DNA of 15,617 nucleotides from positions 1 through 15,617 of the forward strand of contig CANDYO010000033.1 of the NCBI GenBank assembly GCA_947424995.1. Reading direction: 5' to 3'. The DNA is from Rickettsiales bacterium (GTDB taxonomy: Bacteria > Pseudomonadota > Alphaproteobacteria > Rickettsiales > CANDYO01). Of the stretch, positions 1 to 6,514 are shown piece by piece. How positions within the stretch are numbered: position 1 is the first letter of the stretch; every line of letters starts with the position of its first letter. The notes beneath the pieces were generated by a model. It had not been told where the DNA came from. It ran no database searches and saw only the letters and a list, made by a program, of their open reading frames with translations. Both the position numbers and the translations under genes were made by a program.

Positions 1-1100
1 TGCAACTCTCCTCTTCCACCAACTTCAAAGGCATCCCTAGTCTCTGCTTCAGTAACTTTAATTGCTACATTACTTTCAGCTTCTTTAAGCAAGCGATCAC
101 CAATTACTCTTGAAGTAACTTTACTTCCTTCAGTTCCAGCAAATGGAGAATTATTTACAGTGATAGTTATTGACATAGTAGGTGGATCAATAGGTGTAGA
201 CGCAATCGGCTTCATCGATTCAAGAGAGCAAATAGTATCTGCAACTGAAGCATTAACCAGACCTGTAATTGCTACAATATCACCGGCTTCAGCGCGATCA
301 ACCGAAACTTTTTCAACTCCTCTAAACACGAAAACTTTAGTCAATCTACCTTGCTCTACTTGCTCACCATTAATATTTAAGCTTTTTACTGGCATATTAA
401 CTACTGCAGCACCACTATAAATCTTTCCAGTTAACATTCTACCTAAATATGGATCATGGTCTAAAATTGTTGCGAGCATGGTAAATGGCGCTTCTTTATC
501 TACTGTTGGAGCAGGCACATGATTTCTAATAACTTCAAATAAAGGATCTAGATTTTCACCTTTCTCATCTTGCTCTAAACTTGCCCAACCAGCTCTTCCT
601 GATGCGTATACTACTGGAAAACTTAATTGATCGTTATTGGCATCTAAGGCTATGAATAAATCAAAAACTTCATCTAATACTTCGTTTACTCTAGCATCTG
701 AACGATCAACTTTATTAATCACCACAATTGGATTTAAGCCTAAGCTTAAAGCTTTAGTAAGTACAAATTTTGTTTGTGGCATAGGGCCTTCAGCAGCATC
801 TACTAATAACAATACTCCATCGACCATCGATAATACCCGCTCAACTTCACCACCGAAATCAGCATGTCCTGGAGTATCAACAATATTTAACTGAATATCT
901 TTTAGCTTAATCGAGGTACATTTAGCTAAAATGGTAATTCCTCTTTCTTTTTCAAGATCATTGGAATCCATAGCTCTTTCTGCTCTATGTTGGTTTTCAC
1001 GAAAAACCCCAGATTGGCTAAACATTGAATCAATCATGGTGGTTTTACCATGATCAACGTGGGCGATAATTGCTAAATTTCTGATATTACTATTCTGCAT
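1..1100 (-). CDS. typA: TypA/BipA ribosome-associated GTPase, 3' end cut by window
   Basis: This is a translational GTPase of the TypA/BipA family, which binds the ribosome at the elongation-factor site and supports ribosome assembly and growth under stress. The reverse-strand frame is open from an ATG at 1100 to the window edge (366 codons). The GTPase motifs are all visible: P-loop AHVDHGKTT (residues 13-21), RGIT switch (53-56), DTPGH (75-79) and NKVD (129-132). The beta-barrel domain follows, and the TypA hallmark stretch around PPTMSITITVNNSPFAG leads into GRGEL at the cut. E. coli TypA is 607 residues, so about 240 residues lie outside the window. No frameshift is visible. It reads MQNSNIRNLAIIAHVDHGKT at the N-terminus, normal for the family, so the start is secure although no strong ribosome-binding site precedes it. 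It is convergent with nothing and stands apart from the upstream orphan gene. Confidence 0.97.
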   Translation of the reverse strand, partial: MQNSNIRNLAIIAHVDHGKTTMIDSMFSQSGVFRENQHRAERAMDSNDLEKERGITILAKCTSIKLKDIQLNIVDTPGHADFGGEVERVLSMVDGVLLLVDAAEGPMPQTKFVLTKALSLGLNPIVVINKVDRSDARVNEVLDEVFDLFIALDANNDQLSFPVVYASGRAGWASLEQDEKGENLDPLFEVIRNHVPAPTVDKEAPFTMLATILDHDPYLGRMLTGKIYSGAAVVNMPVKSLNINGEQVEQGRLTKVFVFRGVEKVSVDRAEAGDIVAITGLVNASVADTICSLESMKPIASTPIDPPTMSITITVNNSPFAGTEGSKVTSRVIGDRLLKEAESNVAIKVTEAETRDAFEVGGRGEL

Positions 1101-1115
1101 TCAATACACTACATG

Positions 1116-1121
1116 ATTATA
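1116..1121 (-). promoter_or_regulatory. candidate -10 box for typA
   Basis: A perfect TATAAT on the minus strand sits about 16 bases upstream of the typA ATG. No good -35 box lies at the right distance (TTAACC is only 13 bases away), so this would be a weak or incomplete sigma-70 promoter with a very short leader. In so AT-rich a gap a chance match is quite possible. Confidence 0.3.
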
Positions 1122-1180
1122 AAATTGATAAGTTGGTTAAAGATTTTGGCTGGATAACAACGAAATAAATTCTTTAAACT

Positions 1181-1219
1181 ATTGGATAGTTAAATTGATA
1201 GCATAAATTATCCAATTTA
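1181..1219. repeat. overlapping inverted repeats upstream of typA
   Basis: ATTGGATA (1181-1188) pairs with TATCCAAT (1209-1216). TAAATTG (1191-1197) pairs with CAATTTA (1213-1219). The two right arms share bases, so the stems exclude each other. A further TGGATAA at 1151-1157 could compete for the same TTATCCA. The arrangement resembles a switchable leader, but the arms are short and AT-rich, so chance is a fair alternative. Confidence 0.35.
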
Positions 1220-1236
1220 GCTAGCAAAAAGACAAC

Positions 1237-1263
1237 AACTCTCTTTTGATAAAAAAGAGAGTT
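1237..1263 (-). terminator. hairpin terminator of the 134-residue orphan gene
   Basis: A perfect 11-bp stem (1237-1247 with 1253-1263) encloses a 5-base loop. On the minus strand it is followed by a T-rich tail (TTGTTGTCTTTTT). It lies 35 bases after the stop of the gene ending at 1298 and before typA, which is where an intrinsic terminator would be expected. The stem is AT-rich (ACTCTC core) and the T run is interrupted, so strength is uncertain. Confidence 0.55.
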
Positions 1264-1297
1264 TCTGGAGACGATTCATTAGATTAAGTAGAAACTA

Positions 1298-1702
1298 CTA
1301 ATCATCAAGGTACATATCATTAAATTTAACTTCATCAGTATAGGCTATTACTTTACCTATAAAATTACAATTTGATTTAGATTTATCAAAATCTTCTGAA
1401 ACATAGATATTCCAACATTTTATTGTTACATCTTTACATGTTTCCATTTCAAGTAACTTAAGCTTTGAACATTCCATTTCAAGATGACCTTTATAATAAG
1501 CACCATCACTGAATTTATATTCCGCTTCTGGAATATGATTTCCTAATTTATCAATTATATTTTTAACTTTCTTAGTCCAGTCCGGTGAGCCATGCTCATC
1601 AGCTGGCATTGTATAGCTATAGCCACCATCTGAGCCGATTGTTTCTGGAGATAAGTGCTTTATCAACATACCTGTTTGATAGGTGTTACCGTATTTTGAC
1701 AT
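1298..1702 (-). CDS. hypothetical protein, 134 residues
   Basis: I do not recognise this family. The product is soluble-looking and acidic, with no signal peptide and no membrane segment. It is rich in aromatic residues in its first half (a YSYTMPADEHGSPDW stretch around residues 28-42) and has four cysteines in the second half (78, 89, 96, 112). A MECSKLKLLEMETCK stretch sits at 76-90. It is likely a real gene: it has an AGAGG ribosome-binding site 9 bases before the ATG, a near-consensus promoter just upstream, and a hairpin terminator 35 bases after the stop. It is therefore probably transcribed alone, between pyrD and typA. Nothing in the sequence or the neighbours points to a function. 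Confidence 0.75.
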   Translation of the reverse strand: MSKYGNTYQTGMLIKHLSPETIGSDGGYSYTMPADEHGSPDWTKKVKNIIDKLGNHIPEAEYKFSDGAYYKGHLEMECSKLKLLEMETCKDVTIKCWNIYVSEDFDKSKSNCNFIGKVIAYTDEVKFNDMYLDD

Positions 1703-1736
1703 AATTTAAGGCCTCTTTTTGATTAACGACAATTAA

Positions 1737-1766
1737 CATATAGCATGGCGTGTATATCAATGTCAA
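1737..1766 (-). promoter_or_regulatory. sigma-70 promoter for the orphan gene
   Basis: A perfect -35 TTGACA (1766-1761), an 18-base spacer and TATATG (1742-1737) preceded by an extended TGC form a good sigma-70-type promoter. The -35 overlaps the pyrD stop codon. The predicted start near 1730 leaves a leader of about 28 bases before the ATG at 1702. Confidence 0.6.
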
Positions 1767-1777
1767 TTCACATTGAT
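1756..1777. promoter_or_regulatory. operator-like palindrome over the -35 box
   Basis: A perfect 8-bp inverted repeat with a 6-base centre, ATCAATGT-N6-ACATTGAT, covers the whole -35 hexamer of the orphan-gene promoter and the last codons of pyrD. Its geometry (two half-sites about one and a half helical turns apart) is that of a dimeric repressor site. It is not followed by a T run on the minus strand, so it is not a classic pyrD terminator. Confidence 0.45.
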
Positions 1778-2824
1778 CCCAATAGCTGTGCGCAAAGTTA
1801 ATCCTTCTGACTTAAGCTTGGCGATTAGTTCTAGTTTGATTTTTTGCACTGCTTCGAAACCTTGATAGATTAGCACTGTGTATAATTGAATCAGTGAAGC
1901 GCCATTGATAATTTTTTGATAGGCATCTTCTCCAGAAAATATCCCACCGCTGGCTATAATTGGAATTTTTCCATTACTTAAACGATAGAACTCTCTGAGT
2001 AGTTGAGTTGATTGATGAAATAATGGCTTACCACTTAAGCCACCTGGCTTATCTCTATATTTACTAATTAGACCATCTCGTTTGATAGTAGTATTGCTAA
2101 TAATCACTCCGTCTATGCCATAAGTAATAACATTTTCAATAATGTCTTCAAGATCTTTGCTAACTAAATCTGGAGCAATTTTTAGTAAAATAGGTTTCTT
2201 TTTACCAGTTAAACTAATTAACTCTAATTTCTTTTGAAGTAGAGCTTTAAGCAAATTGGCTAATTCTTCTTTATGCTGCAGATTTCTAAGACCAGGGGTA
2301 TTAGGGGAAGATATATTTACTGTAATATAGTCACTTAAATTATATAATTTCTCTAGGCCTAAAAGATAATCTTCAACGCTTTCAAGACTATCTTTATTTT
2401 TACCGATATTACTACCCATAATCCCTAGATGAGATCTTTTAGCAATATTGCGGCTAAAAACTTCTAAGCCATAGTTATTAAATCCCATTGCGTTAATTAT
2501 AGCTTCGTCTTCTTCTAAGCGAAATAATCTAGGCTTGGGATTACCAATTTGAGATTTAGGAGTTACCGTGCCCATTTCAACAAAAGCAAAATCTTGCTTG
2601 AGTAAGAAATCTATAGCTTCAGCATTTTTATCGAAGCCTGCAGCAAGCCCAATAGGGTGAGCAAAATCTATTTGCCATAGTTTATTAACTAAAAGATGCT
2701 CATCGTCGTTAGCTTTATCAGCATTAGGTAGTAACCGATATTTAGCAGCGAAAATTGCTAAATTATGAGCTACTTCTGGATTAAGCTTAAATATCAATGG
2801 TTTTAAATAACGATAATAATTCAT
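1763..2824 (-). CDS. pyrD: dihydroorotate dehydrogenase, class 2 (quinone)
   Basis: This enzyme oxidises dihydroorotate to orotate in pyrimidine synthesis and passes electrons from FMN to membrane quinone. Length (353 residues; E. coli 336) and the N-terminal helical segment (residues 1-35, YYRYLKPLIFKLNPEVAH) mark the membrane-associated class 2 type. Visible motifs are GLAAGFDKNAEA (59-70), GTVTPK (85-90), NPKPRLFRL (95-103), NISSPNTPGLRNLQ with the class 2 catalytic serine at 173, the SNTT segment (243-246), and ASGGIFSGEDA (291-301) in the FMN phosphate region. It is the last gene of gpmI-lepB-pyrD, 3 bases after lepB. Classical Rickettsia lack pyrimidine synthesis, so this gene suggests a less reduced relative. 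All key residues are present. Confidence 0.97.
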   Translation of the reverse strand: MNYYRYLKPLIFKLNPEVAHNLAIFAAKYRLLPNADKANDDEHLLVNKLWQIDFAHPIGLAAGFDKNAEAIDFLLKQDFAFVEMGTVTPKSQIGNPKPRLFRLEEDEAIINAMGFNNYGLEVFSRNIAKRSHLGIMGSNIGKNKDSLESVEDYLLGLEKLYNLSDYITVNISSPNTPGLRNLQHKEELANLLKALLQKKLELISLTGKKKPILLKIAPDLVSKDLEDIIENVITYGIDGVIISNTTIKRDGLISKYRDKPGGLSGKPLFHQSTQLLREFYRLSNGKIPIIASGGIFSGEDAYQKIINGASLIQLYTVLIYQGFEAVQKIKLELIAKLKSEGLTLRTAIGINVN

Positions 2825-2827
2825 AAA

Positions 2828-3547
2828 CTATATCTTATTAAAAAAACGCTCAATATTAAAACTAAAAGGCCATTTTAAAATATCAACAATGCTTTTAGAG
2901 TTAGAAAAAATGATCATTTCTGCTCTACCGATTAATTTATCATATGGTACATAGCCAATTGGTTGTTCACCAGCCCTGCTATCGGATGAATGATCTCTAT
3001 TATCGCCCATAAAGAAATAATGCCCCGGAGGAACTTTATATACTTCTGTGTTATCCCAAGGATAATTAGGAATATCATCAAGCACATAGTAAGAAACGCC
3101 ATTAGGTAAAGTTTCAGTGTAGCGCTTTAGAACCCTTCCATCTGTGTCAGTAAAGCTTCCAGCATCTTCTCGCTTTACCATAATTCCATTAATATATAAA
3201 ATTCCCTTTTTTACTTGAATTTCATCTCCAGGAAGCCCGACTAAACGTTTGATATAGTTAATTGAACGATCATACGAAGATTTAAAAACGATCACTTCCC
3301 CTAGTTTTGGTTGATTAAAATCAAGGACTCTACCATTAAACAAAGGCGGATCGAATGGAAAGGAAGCGTTACTGATTCCATATTGATACTTAGAAACGAA
3401 TAAGTAATCACCAACTAAAAAATTAGGCTTCATTGATCCTGACGGGATACTATACGGTTCAAAGACCACAGTTCTAATGGTAAATGCAATTAAGACAGCC
3501 CAAAAAATTGATAAATAGCTTTCCAGTCTTGTTTGTTTTTTTATCAT
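2828..3547 (-). CDS. lepB: signal peptidase I
   Basis: Leader peptidase of the inner membrane, cleaving Sec and Tat signal peptides on the periplasmic side. At 239 residues it is the short, single-anchor form: one membrane helix (about residues 10-28), then IPSGSMKP with the nucleophile Ser38. The general-base Lys100 lies in INYIKRLVGLPGD, and the conserved GDNRDHSSDSR box spans 181-191. An AAGAG ribosome-binding site lies just before the ATG, and the start codon overlaps the gpmI stop as ATGA, so the two genes are translationally coupled. In many alphaproteobacteria lepB sits beside rnc and era; here it lies between a glycolytic and a pyrimidine gene. The TolB signal peptide in this window would be a substrate. 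Confidence 0.97.
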   Translation of the reverse strand: MIKKQTRLESYLSIFWAVLIAFTIRTVVFEPYSIPSGSMKPNFLVGDYLFVSKYQYGISNASFPFDPPLFNGRVLDFNQPKLGEVIVFKSSYDRSINYIKRLVGLPGDEIQVKKGILYINGIMVKREDAGSFTDTDGRVLKRYTETLPNGVSYYVLDDIPNYPWDNTEVYKVPPGHYFFMGDNRDHSSDSRAGEQPIGYVPYDKLIGRAEMIIFSNSKSIVDILKWPFSFNIERFFNKI

Positions 3548-5097
3548 AAATCTCTTATTAATGACTTACCAGTCATCTCCTTAGGTTGTTTAATACCCAT
3601 TAGTTCAAGTATTGTTGGAGCAATATCACTTAAATTACCTGACTCAAGTTTAACTTTACTCTGAAATAAATTATTTGCAACCAATAGAAAAGGAACGGGG
3701 TTGGTAGTATGAGCAGTATGTGGACCGTGATGATCTTGGTCAAACATACATTCAACATTACCATGATCAGCAGTAATCAGCAGCGCTCCATTAGTTTTCT
3801 TGATTTGTTGATAAATTTTTGCTAAACAATTATCTAACACTTCAACTGCTTCAATTGCTGCCGTCAATTTTCCAGAATGGCCTACCATATCACCATTGGC
3901 ATAATTAATAACAATAAGATCATATTTCTTGCTTGCAATAGATTCGATTAACTTATCAGTAAGTGTGAATGCGGACATTTCAGGTTGCAAATCATAAGTT
4001 TTAACCTTAGGTGAAGGAACTAAGATTCGATCCTCTCCAGGATATGGATCTTCCATCCCCCCATTAAAGAAAAAAGTTACATGGGCATATTTTTCGGTTT
4101 CAGCCATTCGCAACTGTTTCTTTTCACTTTTGCTTATAACGCTACCCAAACCATTGATAATTTTTTGAGCTGGAAACAAGGTAACCAAAAAATTATTCAG
4201 TTCTTCAGAATAATCAGTCATTCCTATTTTTGCCGTTAATAGAAGGTTTTTCCTTTGAAAATGACTAAACTCAGGTAACAAAATACTTTGAGCAAGTTGC
4301 CTTATTCTATCAGAACGAAAATTGGTAAATATTACTGAATCATTCTCTTCAATACCTTGATATCCTTCCACCGCCACCGGTATAATAAATTCATCATAAA
4401 TATTTTGCTGATATTGCAACTTTAAATAGTCTTGCCAGTTGTTGGTTTTATTACCTTCAGCATTAACGATTACCTCGTAAGCAAGTTTGATTCGCTCCCA
4501 ACGATTGTCTCTATCCATTGCGTAAAATCTTCCGCAAATCGTAGCAATTTTAATTTTAGGATGTTTTGCTAATAACTGATCTATTTGCTGCAAATAATGA
4601 ACGGCTGAAGTCGGAGGAGTATCGCGCCCATCTAAGAATAGGTGCAGCTTTACTTCAATATTATTTTCTGCTAACAATTGTGCTATAAAAATAAGATGAT
4701 CAAGATGCGAATGCACCCCTCCATCCGAACATAATCCAAATAAATGCACCGCCTTACCATTTTGTTGATGAAGCTTAATTAAATCAATTAATGCTAGATG
4801 CTTAGCTAATTCACCATTATTGATAGCTTGATTAATCTTCATTAAATCTTGGAAAACAATCCTTCCGCTGCCAATAGCCATATGACCAACTTCAGAGTTT
4901 CCCATTTGGCCCTTAGGCAGACCCACTGCTTCTCCAGAAGTTATAAGCTCGGTATGCGGAAACTCTTGGAGCAAAAAATCCCAGGATGGAGTACACGCCT
5001 GCGCTATCGCATCATCTTTAATGTCTTTAGGATCACCGATTCCCCAGCCATCTAGAATGCATAGTACTACAGGATTATAATTATTGTTTGATATCAT
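3544..5097 (-). CDS. gpmI: 2,3-bisphosphoglycerate-independent phosphoglycerate mutase
   Basis: Interconverts 3- and 2-phosphoglycerate through a phosphoserine intermediate, using two manganese ions. From the ATG at 5097 the protein is 517 residues, close to the 514 of E. coli. VVLCILDGWGIG (10-21) carries the first metal aspartate (Asp16), and GQMGNSEVGHMAIGSGR carries the nucleophilic Ser68. Later metal ligands lie in the NYANGDMVGHSG and LITADHGNVE segments, with a histidine-rich DHHGPHTAHT near the C-terminus. A GTG at 5127 would add ten residues that do not match the family, so the ATG is preferred. Glycolytic enzymes are largely missing from classical Rickettsia, so its presence implies some lower glycolysis or gluconeogenesis. 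It heads the operon with lepB and pyrD and starts about 50 bases from a composite palindromic element. Confidence 0.97.
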   Translation of the reverse strand: MISNNNYNPVVLCILDGWGIGDPKDIKDDAIAQACTPSWDFLLQEFPHTELITSGEAVGLPKGQMGNSEVGHMAIGSGRIVFQDLMKINQAINNGELAKHLALIDLIKLHQQNGKAVHLFGLCSDGGVHSHLDHLIFIAQLLAENNIEVKLHLFLDGRDTPPTSAVHYLQQIDQLLAKHPKIKIATICGRFYAMDRDNRWERIKLAYEVIVNAEGNKTNNWQDYLKLQYQQNIYDEFIIPVAVEGYQGIEENDSVIFTNFRSDRIRQLAQSILLPEFSHFQRKNLLLTAKIGMTDYSEELNNFLVTLFPAQKIINGLGSVISKSEKKQLRMAETEKYAHVTFFFNGGMEDPYPGEDRILVPSPKVKTYDLQPEMSAFTLTDKLIESIASKKYDLIVINYANGDMVGHSGKLTAAIEAVEVLDNCLAKIYQQIKKTNGALLITADHGNVECMFDQDHHGPHTAHTTNPVPFLLVANNLFQSKVKLESGNLSDIAPTILELMGIKQPKEMTGKSLIRDL

Positions 5098-5147
5098 TGT
5101 ATAATCACTTAACTGAAATTGTTGCACGAGATATTATTTGTATGAGC

Positions 5148-5274
5148 GTCAATCCCCGGGACCCAAGCTTTGCTTGGGTCACCGGGGATCCATGCCAAAT
5201 TAAACGTGGGTGATCATGGATCCCTAAGATAGCTAGGCGTTGCCTAGCTCAGAGGATGATGACCTCGCACGTTT
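5148..5274. repeat. composite palindromic element, RPE- or MITE-like
   Basis: A GC-rich island in AT-rich intergenic DNA with three nested stems. Stem 1 has 17 pairs (5152-5168 with 5172-5189, one bulged A, loop TTT). Stem 2 is a perfect 10-bp repeat, GGGATCCATG (5185-5194) with CATGGATCCC (5215-5224). Stem 3 is AGCTAGGC-GTT-GCCTAGCT (5231-5249), extendable to ATCC/GGAT at 5220-5257 and to AAACGTG/CACGTTT at 5202-5208/5268-5274. The first module begins GTCAATCC and the last ends GGATGATGAC, so two palindromic units appear to lie back to back. This style matches the dispersed palindromic elements known in Rickettsiales; other copies cannot be seen in this window. Confidence 0.7.
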
Positions 5275-5398
5275 TTATTACAATCGTAATCCGTACAGCA
5301 GTCTTTAACTTTAAGATTCAGCTTCAGACTATATCTCATTTAAGCGGGGTTTTCTAGATTTTCTTCATTAACCCATAATTTTTATAGAACAAAAGCAC
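5275..5398. other. intergenic stretch without recognised features
   Basis: Between the palindromic element and the plus-strand promoter I see no gene, RNA or repeat, only AT-rich sequence. The whole gap between gpmI and the IHF-like gene is about 330-370 bases, long for this window. Confidence 0.5.
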
Positions 5399-5426
5399 TA
5401 GACTACAATATATTTTAGATTATAAT
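5399..5426 (+). promoter_or_regulatory. candidate promoter for the IHF-like gene and yraN
   Basis: TAGACT (5399-5404), a 16-base spacer and a perfect TATAAT (5421-5426) lie about 40 bases before the preferred start codon. The -35 matches four of six consensus positions. It is the best plus-strand promoter in this gap. Confidence 0.5.
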
Positions 5427-5465
5427 TAAAGTTAGATATTACTAAACTTTGGTTAAATGTTAATT

Positions 5466-5756
5466 ATGAAGAAATCAGAACTCATTCTAGCCATTCGCAA
5501 GCTTTATCCTTTCTTAAAAACTAAACAGATCACTGGGTTAATCGAAATTATTTTCGATGAATTAGCTAAAGGATTGCAACAAGGTAAGCGAGTTGAGATC
5601 AGGGGCTTTGGATCTTTCTCGCTAAAGCAACGTAAAGTTCAACTTAAATTCCCTACTATGCCTCAAGAAATTATTACTCTTGGCGAAAGGCATACCGTAT
5701 ATTTTAGGATGGGAAAAGAATTTTTTAATCGGCTAAATCCGTCAAATGAATATTAA
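5466..5756 (+). CDS. HU/IHF-family DNA-binding protein, IHF beta-like
   Basis: A small nucleoid protein that binds and bends DNA as a dimer, affecting chromosome packing, transcription and recombination. From the ATG at 5466 (96 residues) it aligns without gaps to E. coli IHF beta: MKKSELI at the start, then RVEIRGFGSFSL (42-53) matching the IHF beta signature, and MGKEF near the end. An in-frame ATG at 5457 would add MLI and cannot be excluded; neither has a clear ribosome-binding site. The arm tip is odd. The family's RNPKTG, whose proline wedges into DNA, is replaced by FPTMPQ (62-67), so the wedge position is Thr64 and a proline lies one place earlier. The next gene, yraN, starts inside the last codons. 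The exact paralogue type (HU or IHF) is uncertain. Confidence 0.88.
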   Translation: MKKSELILAIRKLYPFLKTKQITGLIEIIFDELAKGLQQGKRVEIRGFGSFSLKQRKVQLKFPTMPQEIITLGERHTVYFRMGKEFFNRLNPSNEY

Positions 5757-6099
5757 TCAGAAGCGTCGCATTTATTATTTTGGTATCATCGCTGAAATAA
5801 TTGCCGCTTTATATTTACGCTGCAAATTTTATCAAATCCTTGCTAGGCGCTTTAAAAGTCCATTTGGTGAAATTGATCTAATCGCTAAAAAAGGTAAGCA
5901 GCTTGTTTTTATTGAGATTAAAGATAGAAAGGATACTAGTTTGATGGATTTTATCAGCAAGCATCAGCAACAGCGAATTATTAAAGCCAGCCAATATTTT
6001 TTGCTAAGATTTCCAAAATACCAAACTTACCAACTACGCTTTGACGCCATCATCATGAATCAATATTTCTGGCCGATTCACTTTAAGAATTATTGGTAA
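5746..6099 (+). CDS. yraN: YraN/UPF0102 family nuclease-like protein
   Basis: Member of the UPF0102 family, which has a restriction-endonuclease-like fold related to archaeal Holliday junction resolvases; its biological role is not well established. The fold's catalytic pattern is visible: GEIDLIA (residues 41-47, Glu42 and Asp44), then VFIEIKDRK (54-62) with Glu57 and Lys59. The length, 117 residues, is usual for the family (about 120-130). The N-terminal segment AEIIAALYLRCKFYQILARR is where family members normally carry a GExxAxxYL helix; here the glycine is lost. The gene overlaps the IHF-like gene by 11 bases, so the two are co-translated. A hairpin terminator begins 3 bases after the stop. 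Confidence 0.88.
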   Translation: MNINQKRRIYYFGIIAEIIAALYLRCKFYQILARRFKSPFGEIDLIAKKGKQLVFIEIKDRKDTSLMDFISKHQQQRIIKASQYFLLRFPKYQTYQLRFDAIIMNQYFWPIHFKNYW

Positions 6100-6101
6100 A
6101 A

Positions 6102-6132
6102 AAAAGGCCAGAGAACAACTCTCTGGCCTTTT
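6102..6132. terminator. shared hairpin terminator
   Basis: A perfect 13-bp stem, AAAAGGCCAGAGA (6102-6114) with its complement (6120-6132), has a 5-base loop. On the minus strand the stem runs into eight consecutive T (opposite A 6098-6105), making a strong intrinsic terminator for the 70-residue gene ending at 6160. On the plus strand it immediately follows yraN and ends in TTTT, so it probably serves both convergent units. Confidence 0.85.
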
Positions 6133-6159
6133 AAAAATCTTAAATCTAAATCTAACTGT

Positions 6160-6372
6160 TTATGAGTTAGCTACATCTGCCCAAGGTAATGGATTACCTT
6201 CAGAGTCTAGTGGCATTGAGCCATCTTCAAATGCTGCACCCATATATCTTCTTCTACCGGAAATAACTAACACTGGTTCAATCAACTTATCATTATAAAA
6301 TACTTCAGTTGCCTTTACCCGAGCTGTAGGGTTATTTTTACTTGCTGTTTTAGCGGTTTTACCTTTACTCAT
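6160..6372 (-). CDS. small hypothetical protein, 70 residues
   Basis: I cannot name this family. The first 20 residues are basic and polar (MSKGKTAKTASKNNPTARVK), likely flexible. The rest looks folded: EVFYNDKLIEPVLVISGRR, then YMGAAFEDGSMPLDSEGNPL and a C-terminal PWADVANS. There is no signal peptide and no membrane segment. It is likely a real gene: an AAGGTGA ribosome-binding site lies 6 bases before the ATG, a TTGACT promoter lies upstream, and a strong hairpin terminator follows the stop by about 30 bases. It is thus a single-gene transcript sitting just downstream of tolB on the same strand. The basic tail could bind nucleic acid, but that is only a guess. Confidence 0.75.
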   Translation of the reverse strand: MSKGKTAKTASKNNPTARVKATEVFYNDKLIEPVLVISGRRRYMGAAFEDGSMPLDSEGNPLPWADVANS

Positions 6373-6409
6373 ATCAGTTCACCTTATAATTAATTTTAAA
6401 TAGAAATAC

Positions 6410-6437
6410 AGACTAGCATTATTTTTGTTATAGTCAA
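6410..6437 (-). promoter_or_regulatory. candidate promoter for the 70-residue gene
   Basis: TTGACT (6437-6432), a 16-base spacer and TAGTCT (6415-6410) preceded by an extended TGC lie 38 bases before the ATG at 6372. The -35 is good and the -10 weak, so moderate activity is likely. Confidence 0.45.
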
Positions 6438-6514
6438 GTTCTAAAAATTAACTAGACAAGCATTAACAATCTACAGAGTTTTTATGCTAAAATCACTTTT
6501 TAATAATCAATTCT

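Noticed and set aside
160..894. Open frames on the plus strand at 160-420 and 637-894
   Set aside because: They are antisense to typA, whose reverse-strand protein is unmistakable and continuous; the plus-strand products have no recognisable features.
4849..5055. 68-residue plus-strand open frame
   Set aside because: Antisense to the 5' part of gpmI, with no ribosome-binding site and no family resemblance.
5097..5127. GTG at 5127 as gpmI start
   Set aside because: The extra ten residues do not match the family; the ATG at 5097 gives the normal length and N-terminus.
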